Below are positions 53,950-62,389 of a DNA stretch of 64,000 nucleotides, piece after piece. The first letter of the stretch is position 1; every line of letters starts with the position of its first letter. Location of the stretch: assembly GCA_963835085.1 (NCBI GenBank), contig CAWIED010000001.1, positions 1,054,001-1,118,000 of the forward strand, given 5' to 3'. Source of the stretch: JBDIAG01 sp963835085. Lineage in GTDB: Bacteria; Actinomycetota; Actinomycetes; Actinomycetales; CAWJMD01. The notes beneath the pieces are model-generated. The model did not search any database. It was not told where the DNA came from and was given only the letters and a program-made list of their open reading frames with translations. The position numbers were made by a program, and so were the translations under genes.

Positions 53950-55454
53950 CGCGCTCGGCTCTCCAACAGCGCCAGCATCGTCCGCACACCGACGCCGGTG
54001 CCGCCCTTGCCGGTGTAGCCCCACGGAGCACCCTCGTTGAAGCTGGGGCCGGCGATGTCGAGGTGTGCCCAGGGGATGGGCGACCCGTCAGCCGCCTCGC
54101 CGACGAACTCCGCAAGGAAGAGACCCGCGGTGAGCATGCCGCCCATCCGGTCGCCGATGTTGGCGATGTCGGCCACGCTCGAGTCGAGCGAGGCGCGCAG
54201 CTCGACCGGCAGCGGCATGGGCCAGAACTGCTCGCCAGAGGCCTCCGCCGAGGCCACCACCTCGCCGCGGAGGTCGTCGTCGTTGGCCATCACCGCCGAG
54301 ACGCGATTGCCGAGGGCGACCATCTGAGCCCCGGTGAGGGTGGCGATGTCGATGATGGCGTCGGGGTTGTCGGCCGAGGCGCTCACCAGCCCGTCGGCCA
54401 GCACCAGCCGGCCTTCGGCGTCGGTGTTGAGCACCTCGACGGTCTTGCCGCCGAGGATCGTGATGACGTCGGACGGGCGTTGCGCGGTGCCTGAGGGCAT
54501 GTTCTCGGCCAGGCAGAGGTAGCCGGTGATCTCGATGGGCAACTGCAGTCGGGCGGCGGCGACCACCGTATTGAGCACCGCGGCGGCCCCGGCCATGTCG
54601 AGCTTCATCGTCGTCATCGAGGCTGCCGGCTTGATCGAGAGGCCACCGGAGTCGAACGTGATGCCCTTGCCCACGAGGGCCACGTGCGGAACCTTGCCGG
54701 CCTTACCGCCTCGCTTGGTGGGGGAGTACGACAGCCGCACCAGCCTCGGACCGCGGCGGGAGCCCTGGCCCACGGCGGTGAGCCCGCCGAAGCCGCCCGC
54801 ACGCAGCGCCTTGTCGTCGGTGACGCTGGCCTTGACGCCGTGCGCCTTGGCCGCAGCGACCGCGAGCTCGGCGAACTTCTCCGGGTAGAGGTCGTTCGGG
54901 GGGCAGTTGACGAGATCGCGGGTGGCGTTGACGGCGTCGGCCAGCACCTCAGCGCGCGCCAGAGCCGCCTTGACGGCCTTGCTGCGGGCATCGTCGGTGA
55001 CGACGATGACCCGCGACAGGGTCTGCTTGGCGCTCTCGCTGGCCCCGCTCCGATATGCCGTGTAGCGGTAGGCGCCGAGCAGGGCGCCCTCGGCCACAGC
55101 CGCCACCTGCTCTACCGACGTGGTGGGCACCGCGATGGCAATGCTGTCGTTGTCGCTCAGCCCGCGCACCGCGGCGCCGACCGCGCGCCGGAGCGTCTCG
55201 GTCGTAGGCTTGTCGCCCAACCCGACGAACACCACTACAGGTGCCGAAACCCCTTGCGGGGCGGGGATCTTGGCCGACTCATCGACCTTGCCCGTGAGGC
55301 CCAGAACAGCGGCAGCGCTCGCCAGCGAGGCGAGAGCGGATGCCGATAGCCCGCTAGCCGAAACAACGGGTTGCTCGGCGCCCGGCCTCAGGCCGACGAG
55401 CAACGAGGCGGCCTTGGGCGGGGTGGCCTTGGCGTTCAGGGAGATGGTGGGCAC
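53946..55454 (-). CDS. pepA: Leucyl aminopeptidase (M17)
   Basis: 502 residues from GTG 55454, with GAGGAG upstream. The catalytic domain contains VGKGITFDSGGLSIKP (metal Lys/Asp), SDVITILGGKTVEVLNTDAE and GRLVLADGL, the signature NTDAEGRL, and IATLTGAQMVALG. The hexameric two-metal enzyme removes N-terminal residues from peptides in the cytoplasm and processes glutathione or mycothiol conjugates in some bacteria. Length and domain order are normal. Upstream is the GGDEF gene 135 bases away. Confidence 0.95.
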   Translation of the reverse strand: MPTISLNAKATPPKAASLLVGLRPGAEQPVVSASGLSASALASLASAAAVLGLTGKVDESAKIPAPQGVSAPVVVFVGLGDKPTTETLRRAVGAAVRGLSDNDSIAIAVPTTSVEQVAAVAEGALLGAYRYTAYRSGASESAKQTLSRVIVVTDDARSKAVKAALARAEVLADAVNATRDLVNCPPNDLYPEKFAELAVAAAKAHGVKASVTDDKALRAGGFGGLTAVGQGSRRGPRLVRLSYSPTKRGGKAGKVPHVALVGKGITFDSGGLSIKPAASMTTMKLDMAGAAAVLNTVVAAARLQLPIEITGYLCLAENMPSGTAQRPSDVITILGGKTVEVLNTDAEGRLVLADGLVSASADNPDAIIDIATLTGAQMVALGNRVSAVMANDDDLRGEVVASAEASGEQFWPMPLPVELRASLDSSVADIANIGDRMGGMLTAGLFLAEFVGEAADGSPIPWAHLDIAGPSFNEGAPWGYTGKGGTGVGVRTMLALLESRAR

Positions 55455-55589
55455 GGGTTCGACTCCTCTGTCAGGTGGCCGTTGGTCTGTCTGGGCTGTC
55501 TCGCCAGACCCTATCCCCGCGCACCGACACACCGGTCTGGGAACGGGCCGAACCGCGCGCCTGCCGTCGTGCTCTGCGCCCGGGCGAGG

Positions 55590-57884
55590 TCACGGCGTGT
55601 GTGTGAGCGCAGGCGGACGTCCGCCCATGGGCCGGGGGCCTCGGGAGGAGTCCGCCTGAGGGAGCCGGTGCAGGTCCTCGGTGGCCTCACGAATGAGGTC
55701 CATGACCCAGGCCATCGGGTCGCTGCCGTGCTCGGGATGGCGCGCAGCGAAGCCCGCACTGCACACAAGGGGAGAGCCGTAGGCCCAGATTCCGTTGACC
55801 GCTGCGGCGGCCTTATATGCGGCGCGGCGACCTTCGTCGGGATCGCCCAGGCTGATCAGCACGAAGTCGTCGCCACCGATGCGCAACAGTGTGTCTTCGG
55901 CCCGCGAGGTGCGGTACAGCACGCGGCCCACCTCGGCCAGCACCTTGTCACCGGCCGGGTAGCCGTAGCGCTCGTTGATCTGCCAAAAGTTGTCGAGGTC
56001 GATGACGGCGGCCGAGACGGGCACCAGCTGCCGACTCGCGCCGGCCACAATGGCGGGTGCCCGTTCTTTCAGCAGCCTGCGGTTGGGCAGGCCGGTGATC
56101 TGATCCGTCGTGGCGAGTTCGGCGCTCTGCCGGATGAGCTCTTCGCCGTTGCGGCGCATGAGATACAGGCCCAGTGCGGCGATGACCACCGCGCCGGCCT
56201 GGATGACGGCGTCGAGCACCGCCGTGGCAACGGGCAGGCCTACGCTGCGCATCACCACGAACATGAGCGGAAACGTCAAGGCCAGCTGCACGGTGAACAG
56301 CTCCCGCGAGAGCAGCCAGGCGGCACAGCCGCAGGTGATCACAGCAGGCATCACCGGCAGGAAGCTGTCGGATCGCCCGATCAGCAGGCATGAGGCCGCC
56401 CATAGGAAAGACGCGCAGAAGATCACCACGGCCACCACATCGACCTGGGCCTTGCGACGGATCAACAGGGTCACCCCAGCGGCGAGCATGACGACGAGCA
56501 ACGCCACGACGAGATCGTTCAACACGGTGTTCGGGTTCTTGTCCCGGACGTGGTGGAACCACCAGGCGCATGCCAGGGCGATGACCGTCGCGACCCCCCC
56601 GATGATGCGGGCCACGCCGTCGAGTCTGGCCCACCGCGGGTTCGTCAATGGCTCGGGGGCCTTGGCAACCGTGGAGGCGGGGTTGATCCGGGCGGTCACC
56701 ACTTCCAACGCGTCGCCGAGCACATCGCCGTTCTGCCGGGCGGAGGCGATCCGGTCGCGCCCAGACGCCTTGGCCGCGGCCAGCGACTCCTCGGCGACCG
56801 CCGTGAGATTCCAGATCCACTCGACGGGGTCGACGCCCTGGCCGGGGCGTGCCGTGGCGACGCCGACCGAGACGGTCACGTCGGCGGCCAGGTCTGCCCG
56901 CTTGATGGCCAGTCGCAGCCGTTCCGCGATACGCACCGCTTCGAACTGGCTGCGCACCAGGCCCGCGCCGAGCAGCTCTTCGCCGCCGATCCGCGCCAGC
57001 AGGTCTTCGGGTCGAAGGGCCTGCCTGGCCACCTTGGCGACGCCGCTGATCACCTCGTCACCCGTGACCGGGCCATGCTCGTCGTTGACGGCCCCGAGCC
57101 GGTCGATATCGAGCACGAGGGCGTACACCTCACGTTCCTGCCTCAGGCCGGAGGCCAGCAACTGTGCCGAGATGGTCTGCACATGTCGTCGGTTGGGCAG
57201 GCCCGTGAGATCGTCGAGCACGGAACGGGCATGGAAGCCTTCGCGCAACATCCGGGCGCGGCGGCGGAGCAGGTAGACGCCCACGGTGAAAAGCAGCAGC
57301 GCCACGAGGTAAGTGATGATTCGACCGACCAGCACGGGGTCGGTGACGAAGTGCTCGACGTCCACCGTGCTTTTGCCGAAAAGCGCGATGTAGACGATGC
57401 CGGCCCCCAGGTCGAGGGCGATCTGCAACATCAGCACCTGGGTCCCGCAGAAGGCTGCCGCACACGCGCCGGTGTAGATGAGCGCGATCGGGGTGATCAC
57501 GCGGCCGCCGTCATCCCACGTGAACAACATGGCCGTCCAGATCACCGGCCCCAGCGTCAGCGCGGCCACCAGGGCAACGTCGCTACGCATGGGCATGAGC
57601 ACCAGCCAGCTGCCCAACGACAGCAACACCACGAGCGTCAGCACGAACAGGACGATGGCTGTCGCACCGCTCGCGATGGTGCCGGCCACCAGCCCGGTGG
57701 CGACGGTAGTTGTGGCCAGGGCCAGGATGAACATACCCACCAGGCGCGCGACGGGTACGTCCTCGGTGAACCGGGCCCACGCCCAGGACACTCTGTTCTC
57801 CCGCCGGTCGGGAAGCAGCGTCAGGTCCGGCACCACATCAGTATCGGGCATCGCTCGGCCGTTCGCTCCCGATTCGCCCAACAT
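55590..57884 (-). CDS. Membrane protein with two TM-GGDEF modules
   Basis: 764 residues in two repeats of the same layout: six or so helices, then a GGDEF domain. The first domain (about 205-390) has LTGLPNRRHVQTI and RIGGEELLGAG (GGEEL); the second (about 590-750) has ITGLPNRRLLKER and RIGGDDFVLIS (GGDDF). Both deviate from GG[D/E]EF, so catalysis is uncertain for each, and c-di-GMP sensing or a heterodimer-like active pair is possible. The protein is divergent from hisF (52 bases). Start ATG 57884 or 57851. Confidence 0.9.
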   Translation of the reverse strand: MLGESGANGRAMPDTDVVPDLTLLPDRRENRVSWAWARFTEDVPVARLVGMFILALATTTVATGLVAGTIASGATAIVLFVLTLVVLLSLGSWLVLMPMRSDVALVAALTLGPVIWTAMLFTWDDGGRVITPIALIYTGACAAAFCGTQVLMLQIALDLGAGIVYIALFGKSTVDVEHFVTDPVLVGRIITYLVALLLFTVGVYLLRRRARMLREGFHARSVLDDLTGLPNRRHVQTISAQLLASGLRQEREVYALVLDIDRLGAVNDEHGPVTGDEVISGVAKVARQALRPEDLLARIGGEELLGAGLVRSQFEAVRIAERLRLAIKRADLAADVTVSVGVATARPGQGVDPVEWIWNLTAVAEESLAAAKASGRDRIASARQNGDVLGDALEVVTARINPASTVAKAPEPLTNPRWARLDGVARIIGGVATVIALACAWWFHHVRDKNPNTVLNDLVVALLVVMLAAGVTLLIRRKAQVDVVAVVIFCASFLWAASCLLIGRSDSFLPVMPAVITCGCAAWLLSRELFTVQLALTFPLMFVVMRSVGLPVATAVLDAVIQAGAVVIAALGLYLMRRNGEELIRQSAELATTDQITGLPNRRLLKERAPAIVAGASRQLVPVSAAVIDLDNFWQINERYGYPAGDKVLAEVGRVLYRTSRAEDTLLRIGGDDFVLISLGDPDEGRRAAYKAAAAVNGIWAYGSPLVCSAGFAARHPEHGSDPMAWVMDLIREATEDLHRLPQADSSRGPRPMGGRPPALTHTP

Positions 57885-57936
57885 GTACCCCGGGGGGCTG
57901 GGGCCGACGTGTCCCGTCGCGCCCTAACCTAGCCGC

Positions 57937-58710
57937 GTGAGTGTTGCCGTGCGGGTGATCCCCTGTCTTGACGTCGATGCCGGCCGGGTGGTCAAGGGAG
58001 TTAATTTCGCGAACCTCCGCGACGCCGGCGACCCGGTGGAGCTGGCGGCGCGCTACGACGCGCAGGGGGCGGACGAATTGACCTTTCTCGACGTCACCGC
58101 CTCCAGCGGTGACCGGGCCACCATGCTCGACGTGGTGCGCCGCACCGCGGATCAGGTCTTCATACCGCTTACCGTGGGCGGTGGCGTGCGTGCGGTCAAC
58201 GATGTCGATCGGCTGCTGCGCGCGGGAGCCGACAAGGTGGGCGTGAACACGGCGGCGATCGCCCGTCCCGAGCTGGTGGCCGAGATCGCCGACCGGTTCG
58301 GCTCCCAGGTGCTGGTGCTCTCGCTCGACGTGCGTCGAGTGCCGGAGGGCGGTGCGGCCACCGAATCGGGATTCGAGGTGACGACCCACGGCGGACGCCG
58401 GGGCACCGGCATCGACGCTCTCGACTGGGCCGCTCGGGTGGCCGACCTCGGGGCCGGCGAGATTCTGCTGAACTCCATGGACGCCGACGGCACCACGGCC
58501 GGTTTCGACCTGGAGCTGATCACCGCGGTTCGGGCCCGGGTGCGGATTCCCGTGATCGCCTCGGGTGGTGCTGGGCGGGTCGAACACTTCCCACCCGCCG
58601 TGGACGCCGGGGCCGATGCTGTGCTGGCGGCCAGCGTGTTCCACTTCGGCACCCTGACGATCGGCGACGTGAAGAATGCCTTACGGGCGCACGGGCGGCC
58701 CGTGCGCTGA
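57937..58710 (+). CDS. hisF: Imidazole glycerol phosphate synthase subunit HisF
   Basis: 257 residues from GTG 57937. VRVIPCLDVDAGRVVKGVNF (catalytic Asp 11), LTVGGGVRAVNDVDRLLRAG, VLSLDVRRV (second Asp at about 130) and PVIASGGAGRVEHFP are the conserved phosphate and active-site loops of this barrel. With HisH it makes IGP and AICAR from PRFAR. HisH is not in the window. hisI and trpE lie downstream past an intervening minus-strand gene. Confidence 0.95.
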   Translation: MSVAVRVIPCLDVDAGRVVKGVNFANLRDAGDPVELAARYDAQGADELTFLDVTASSGDRATMLDVVRRTADQVFIPLTVGGGVRAVNDVDRLLRAGADKVGVNTAAIARPELVAEIADRFGSQVLVLSLDVRRVPEGGAATESGFEVTTHGGRRGTGIDALDWAARVADLGAGEILLNSMDADGTTAGFDLELITAVRARVRIPVIASGGAGRVEHFPPAVDAGADAVLAASVFHFGTLTIGDVKNALRAHGRPVR

Positions 58711-58713
58711 GCT

Positions 58714-58765
58714 GAGCTGTGCGATTGAAATGAGCTGTGTGCTGACTTGAGCTGTGCGCTGAATT
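58714..58765. repeat. Short tandem repeat after hisF
   Basis: Three units of 17-18 bases beginning GAGCTGTG follow the hisF stop (58714, 58732, 58749), with a fourth diverged unit GAACTGCC at 58766. Non-coding. Confidence 0.6.
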
Positions 58766-58780
58766 GAACTGCCCTGTGCT

Positions 58781-58797
58781 CGCCCGTGCGTTGGGCG
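58781..58797. terminator. Hairpin between hisF and the convergent TIGR03085 gene
   Basis: CGCCC-7 nt-GGGCG forms a short GC stem in the 3'-3' gap. Possible bidirectional terminator, weak. Confidence 0.35.
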
Positions 58798-58815
58798 GTC
58801 GCAACAGCTAGCGGC

Positions 58816-59478
58816 TCAGTGACCTGCGAGCCAGGCCCGGAACTCCGTGACGGTGTCATCGAGACCCGAGAGCTCGTAGTTGGCGTGCGCCAGCCGTCCG
58901 CTGGTCATCAGCAGCAGGTCGGGGCAACTCGCCGTGACGACGACCCTGGGCATGCCCGGCTTGGCCACGGTGGTGAGCGCGTCGGGACCCTCCCCGGTGC
59001 GCAACAGCACCCCCACGGGGCTGTGCCGGAAGAACAGTCTGCAGGTGCCCGCGATCTGCCACCAGAGCGAGGCGTAGAGGGCGGGGTCGACAGAGCAGGC
59101 CAATGGCTCGGGTTGGGCACGCAGCACGTCCTCGTGGTGGATGACGTACTCGATCCCGTTCCCGTACCGGTCTGCTCCCGGAATCGAGAACCCGCTGAAT
59201 GCGGGCGGCCCAGACCGGAACGTCGCGATGAGGTCTTCGTAGGGCTGCGCCCGAAAGCGTCTGGTCAACTCCTCTGCGTGCCGGGCCAGCATCGGGAACT
59301 GGTCGGCGAGCATCGTTGTGATCATGTCGGGCCGGGTTTCGCGGAGCACCAGGTGGGCGGCGAGATCGTGGGTGTTCCAGCCTTCGCACAGGGTGGGGGC
59401 GTCAGGTCCGACCTGTTCGAGAGAATCTGCCAGGGCTGCACGCTCGGCCTGCGCCAGCGTCGACGTGGGGTTGCGCAT
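58816..59478 (-). CDS. TIGR03085-family metal-binding protein (MDMPI-like)
   Basis: 220 residues from ATG 59478 (MRNPTSTLAQAERAALADSL). APTLCEGWNTHDLAAHLVLR carries the DinB/MDMPI N-terminal signature and ADRYGNGIEYVIHHEDVLRA the second metal-ligand block (paired His). TIGR03085 proteins are restricted to actinobacteria and are of unknown function, related to mycothiol-dependent isomerases. It is divergent from hisI by 31 bases, so the two promoters overlap. Confidence 0.9.
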   Translation of the reverse strand: MRNPTSTLAQAERAALADSLEQVGPDAPTLCEGWNTHDLAAHLVLRETRPDMITTMLADQFPMLARHAEELTRRFRAQPYEDLIATFRSGPPAFSGFSIPGADRYGNGIEYVIHHEDVLRAQPEPLACSVDPALYASLWWQIAGTCRLFFRHSPVGVLLRTGEGPDALTTVAKPGMPRVVVTASCPDLLLMTSGRLAHANYELSGLDDTVTEFRAWLAGH

Positions 59479-59509
59479 CAGCACAGTGTGGCCCTGGCAG
59501 GATGGAATC

Positions 59510-59962
59510 GTGACATCCCCCCTCGATGACGCCTTGGCCGCCCGTCTCACCCGCGATGCCGCTGGCCTGGTCTGCGCGGTCGTTCAGCAGCACGACACGG
59601 GTGAGGTGCTGATGGTGGGGTGGATGGACGACGAGGCCCTGTACCGCACACTCACCACCGGTCGGGTCATCTTCTGGAGTCGCAGCCGGCAGGAGTACTG
59701 GCGCAAGGGGGACACGTCCGGCCATGTGCAGTACGTACGCTCAGTGGCTCTCGACTGCGACGGCGACGCCTTGCTCGTGCGGGTAGACCAGGTGGGCGTG
59801 GCGTGTCACACGGGTGCTCGAACCTGCTTCGACGCCGACGTGCTGCTCGAGGTCGACGCGCTGGCCATGCGTGAAGTGGCTGGCCGTGAAGCGGCTGGGC
59901 GTGAGGCGACCCTGCGTGAGGCGGCCCTGCGTGAGGCAGCCGGGCGCGAGGTGCGATCGTGA
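59510..59962 (+). CDS. hisI: Phosphoribosyl-AMP cyclohydrolase
   Basis: 150 residues from GTG 59510; the frame opens earlier inside the divergent gene. VQQHDTGEVLMVGWMDDEAL, FWSRSRQEYWRKGDTSGHVQ, LDCDGDALLVRVDQVGVACH and TGARTCF hold the Mg and Zn residues (CDGD, C...C). It opens the purine ring of PR-AMP in histidine synthesis. The last 30 residues are an unusual A/G-A/G-REA repeat (AMREVAGREAAGREATLREA), beyond the normal end of the family. Overlaps trpE by GTGA. Confidence 0.95.
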   Translation: MTSPLDDALAARLTRDAAGLVCAVVQQHDTGEVLMVGWMDDEALYRTLTTGRVIFWSRSRQEYWRKGDTSGHVQYVRSVALDCDGDALLVRVDQVGVACHTGARTCFDADVLLEVDALAMREVAGREAAGREATLREAALREAAGREVRS

Positions 59963-61512
59963 GCGCCGGTCCGGGCCCGGAGCTTGGGCGGGTGTGGCCG
60001 AGCCTCGATACCTTCCGGGAGCTGGCCCGCGACCGCAGGGTCATTCCCGTCGTGCGGCGGGTGCTGGCCGACGCCGAGACCCCGCTGGGGGTGTACCGCA
60101 AGCTGGCCAAGGACGCGCCGGGCACGTTCCTGCTCGAGTCTGCCGAGCACGGCGGCCTGTGGTCGCGCTATTCGATCGTGGGGGCCCGCTCGCGGGCGAC
60201 GCTGACCGAGGTTGACGGGCAGGCGCACTGGCTGGGGGAGCCGCCTGCCGGGGTGCCCACGTCGGGGCCGGTGATCGACGCGCTGCGGCAGACGCTCGCG
60301 GCCCTGCACACTCCCCGGTTGCCCGGCCTGCCACCGTTCACCGGGGGACTGGTGGGCGCTCTGTCGTACGACACCGTGCGGTATTTCGAGCGACTGCCTG
60401 ACCTCACGGCCGACGAGCTGGGCGTGCCCGACGTGATGATGTCGTTGGCCACCGACGTCGCGGTGTTCGATCACAGCGACGGCACTCTCCTGCTCATCGC
60501 CAACGCCATCAACTACGACGCCACCGACGACCGGGTCGACGATGCCTGGGCTGATGCGGTGTCCCGGCTCGACCGGATGACTCGCGAACTCGGCGAACGG
60601 GCACCGTCCACCGTGGCAGTGACCGACCCGCCGGAAGAGATCCACCCCCGTCGGCGCACCGCGCGGGACGACTATCTCGCCGCCGTACGCGTGGGCCTGC
60701 AGGCGATCGTCGACGGCGAGGTCTTTCAGGTGGTGCTCTCGCAGCGCTTCGACCTCGACTGCCCCGCCGACGCGCTCGACGTCTACCGCTGTCTGCGCGC
60801 GGCGAACCCGTCGCCGTATATGTATCTGCTGCGGTGCCAGTCGCCCGACGGCACCTCGTTCGACGTGGTCGGGTCCAGCCCGGAGGCGCTGGTGAAGGTG
60901 GAGTCGGGACGGGTCTTCAGCCACCCGATCGCCGGCACCCGCCCGCGCGGGGCCAAACCGGAGGACGACGTGCTGCTGTCGGAGGATCTGCTGGCCGACG
61001 TGAAGGAGCGCAGCGAGCACCTCATGCTGGTAGACCTCGCGCGCAACGACCTGAACCGGGTCTGCGAGCCCGGCACGGTAGACGTGGTGGACTTCATGAG
61101 CGTCGAGAAGTACTCGCACGTCATCCATCTGGTCTCGACGGTGATCGGTGAGCAGAAGCAGACGGCCTCGGCGCTCGACGTTGTGGCGGCCACGTTCCCT
61201 GCCGGAACGCTGTCGGGGGCGCCCAAGCCGCGGGCGATGGAGCTGATCGACGAGCTCGAACCGGTGCGCCGCGGCATCTACGGCGGTGTCGTCGGATATC
61301 TCGACTTCGCCGGCGATCTCGACCTGGCTATTGCCATCCGGACGGCCACCCTGCACGGCGGCGTGGCCTATGTGCAGGCGGGGGCGGGCATCGTGGCGGA
61401 GTCGGTGCCGGAGAACGAGGAGGCCGAGTGCCGGCACAAGGCCGCGGCCGTGCTGCGCGCAGTGGCAGCCGCGGCGACCATGCGACCGGCGGCAGGGATC
61501 GACCCGGTCTGA
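59959..61512 (+). CDS. trpE: Anthranilate synthase component I
   Basis: 517 residues from GTG 59959. LLESAEHGGLWSRYSIVGAR contains the LLES tryptophan-binding motif, with chorismate-site blocks FQVVLSQRFD, PSPYMYLL, GSSPEALVKV, HPIAGTRPRGAKPEDD, KERSEHLMLVDLARNDLNRV and FPAGTLSGAPKPRAMELIDE. It forms anthranilate from chorismate with a glutamine-amidotransferase partner (not in the window). The stop overlaps the TIGR02234 start (TGATG). Confidence 0.96.
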   Translation: MSAGPGPELGRVWPSLDTFRELARDRRVIPVVRRVLADAETPLGVYRKLAKDAPGTFLLESAEHGGLWSRYSIVGARSRATLTEVDGQAHWLGEPPAGVPTSGPVIDALRQTLAALHTPRLPGLPPFTGGLVGALSYDTVRYFERLPDLTADELGVPDVMMSLATDVAVFDHSDGTLLLIANAINYDATDDRVDDAWADAVSRLDRMTRELGERAPSTVAVTDPPEEIHPRRRTARDDYLAAVRVGLQAIVDGEVFQVVLSQRFDLDCPADALDVYRCLRAANPSPYMYLLRCQSPDGTSFDVVGSSPEALVKVESGRVFSHPIAGTRPRGAKPEDDVLLSEDLLADVKERSEHLMLVDLARNDLNRVCEPGTVDVVDFMSVEKYSHVIHLVSTVIGEQKQTASALDVVAATFPAGTLSGAPKPRAMELIDELEPVRRGIYGGVVGYLDFAGDLDLAIAIRTATLHGGVAYVQAGAGIVAESVPENEEAECRHKAAAVLRAVAAAATMRPAAGIDPV

Positions 61513-62138
61513 TGTCGCACACTTCGCCGGAGCCTAGGGCGCCTCGATTCGTGATGCGCCGCGTGCATGTGGTCATGGGCCTGCTGGCCGTGGCGATCGC
61601 GTTGTTCGCGGTGAGCCGGGCACCGTGGGTGCATGTGAGTGCGGCAGGGGCGACGGGCCGAGTGGCCCTGGCGGGCTCGGGCAGTGAGGTCGCAGCTGCG
61701 GTGTCGGCGTGCGCCGTGGTGCTAGGGGCGGCGGCGGTGGCGGTGACGCTGGCCGGGAGGCGCGCCTATGGCGTCATTCTCGGATTGGCAGGGCTGGCGA
61801 GTCTCGTGGCTGCGGGTGACAGCTTTCGGGTCTTTCTGCAGCCCGCGGCTGCGGGTGCGGAACTGGTTGCCTCGGCGACTGGAGCGTCCGGCTCGGCGGT
61901 GGCGGCTTCGGCGACTTTTTGGCCTTGGGTGTCGATCGTGGTGGCTGTTGTGGGGTTGGTCTGTGTCGTGGCGGGATTTTCCGCTCGGCCTCGGGGGACG
62001 AGCAGCCGGTTCGAGCCTGCAGGGGAGGCTGGCGCTGGGCCTGCTGTTGAGCCGGCCCCTGGAGAGGATCCTGCCGGGGCTTGGGATGCGCTGAGCCGGG
62101 GGGATGACCCCACCTCGGCCCGTGACGACTTGCCGTAG
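61512..62138 (+). CDS. TIGR02234 Trp-operon-associated membrane protein
   Basis: 208 residues from ATG 61512 within the trpE stop. Four hydrophobic segments are visible (MGLLAVAIALFAVSRAPWV, SACAVVLGAAAVAVTLAG, VILGLAGLASLVAAGDSF and FWPWVSIVVAVVGLVCVVAG), then a disordered acidic tail. TIGR02234 proteins are found in actinobacterial trp operons between trpE and trpC; their role is unknown. Here the following trp genes are missing and the operon seems to end. Confidence 0.9.
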   Translation: MSHTSPEPRAPRFVMRRVHVVMGLLAVAIALFAVSRAPWVHVSAAGATGRVALAGSGSEVAAAVSACAVVLGAAAVAVTLAGRRAYGVILGLAGLASLVAAGDSFRVFLQPAAAGAELVASATGASGSAVAASATFWPWVSIVVAVVGLVCVVAGFSARPRGTSSRFEPAGEAGAGPAVEPAPGEDPAGAWDALSRGDDPTSARDDLP

Positions 62139-62197
62139 GGCTGGATCGTCACACTGCTTCAGGCTGTCGGCGATGGTGCCCGCCGAGAAGGAACCGG

Positions 62198-62389
62198 ATG
62201 CTTACAGCCCCAACCAGAGAACTTCCTACCTACGGCGGTTGGGCTATCTGGATGACTCTTGCCGAGTCCGACTCGCCGCATTGGGCCATCCAGATTCAGC
62301 ACGAGAACCCTGTCCGCCACGGGGTCAAGGGTCAGCTGATGTGGACGGCGACGATCTGCGGGTCGGCACTACCTCCGGTGACGGCATAG
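62198..62389 (+). CDS. Doubtful small ORF
   Basis: 63 codons from ATG 62198 with GAAGGAA 5 bases upstream. Part reads RELPTYGGWAIWMTLAESDS. It overlaps the 3' end of the lipoprotein gene on the other strand by 58 bases. No family recognised; may be chance. Confidence 0.2.
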   Translation: MLTAPTRELPTYGGWAIWMTLAESDSPHWAIQIQHENPVRHGVKGQLMWTATICGSALPPVTA

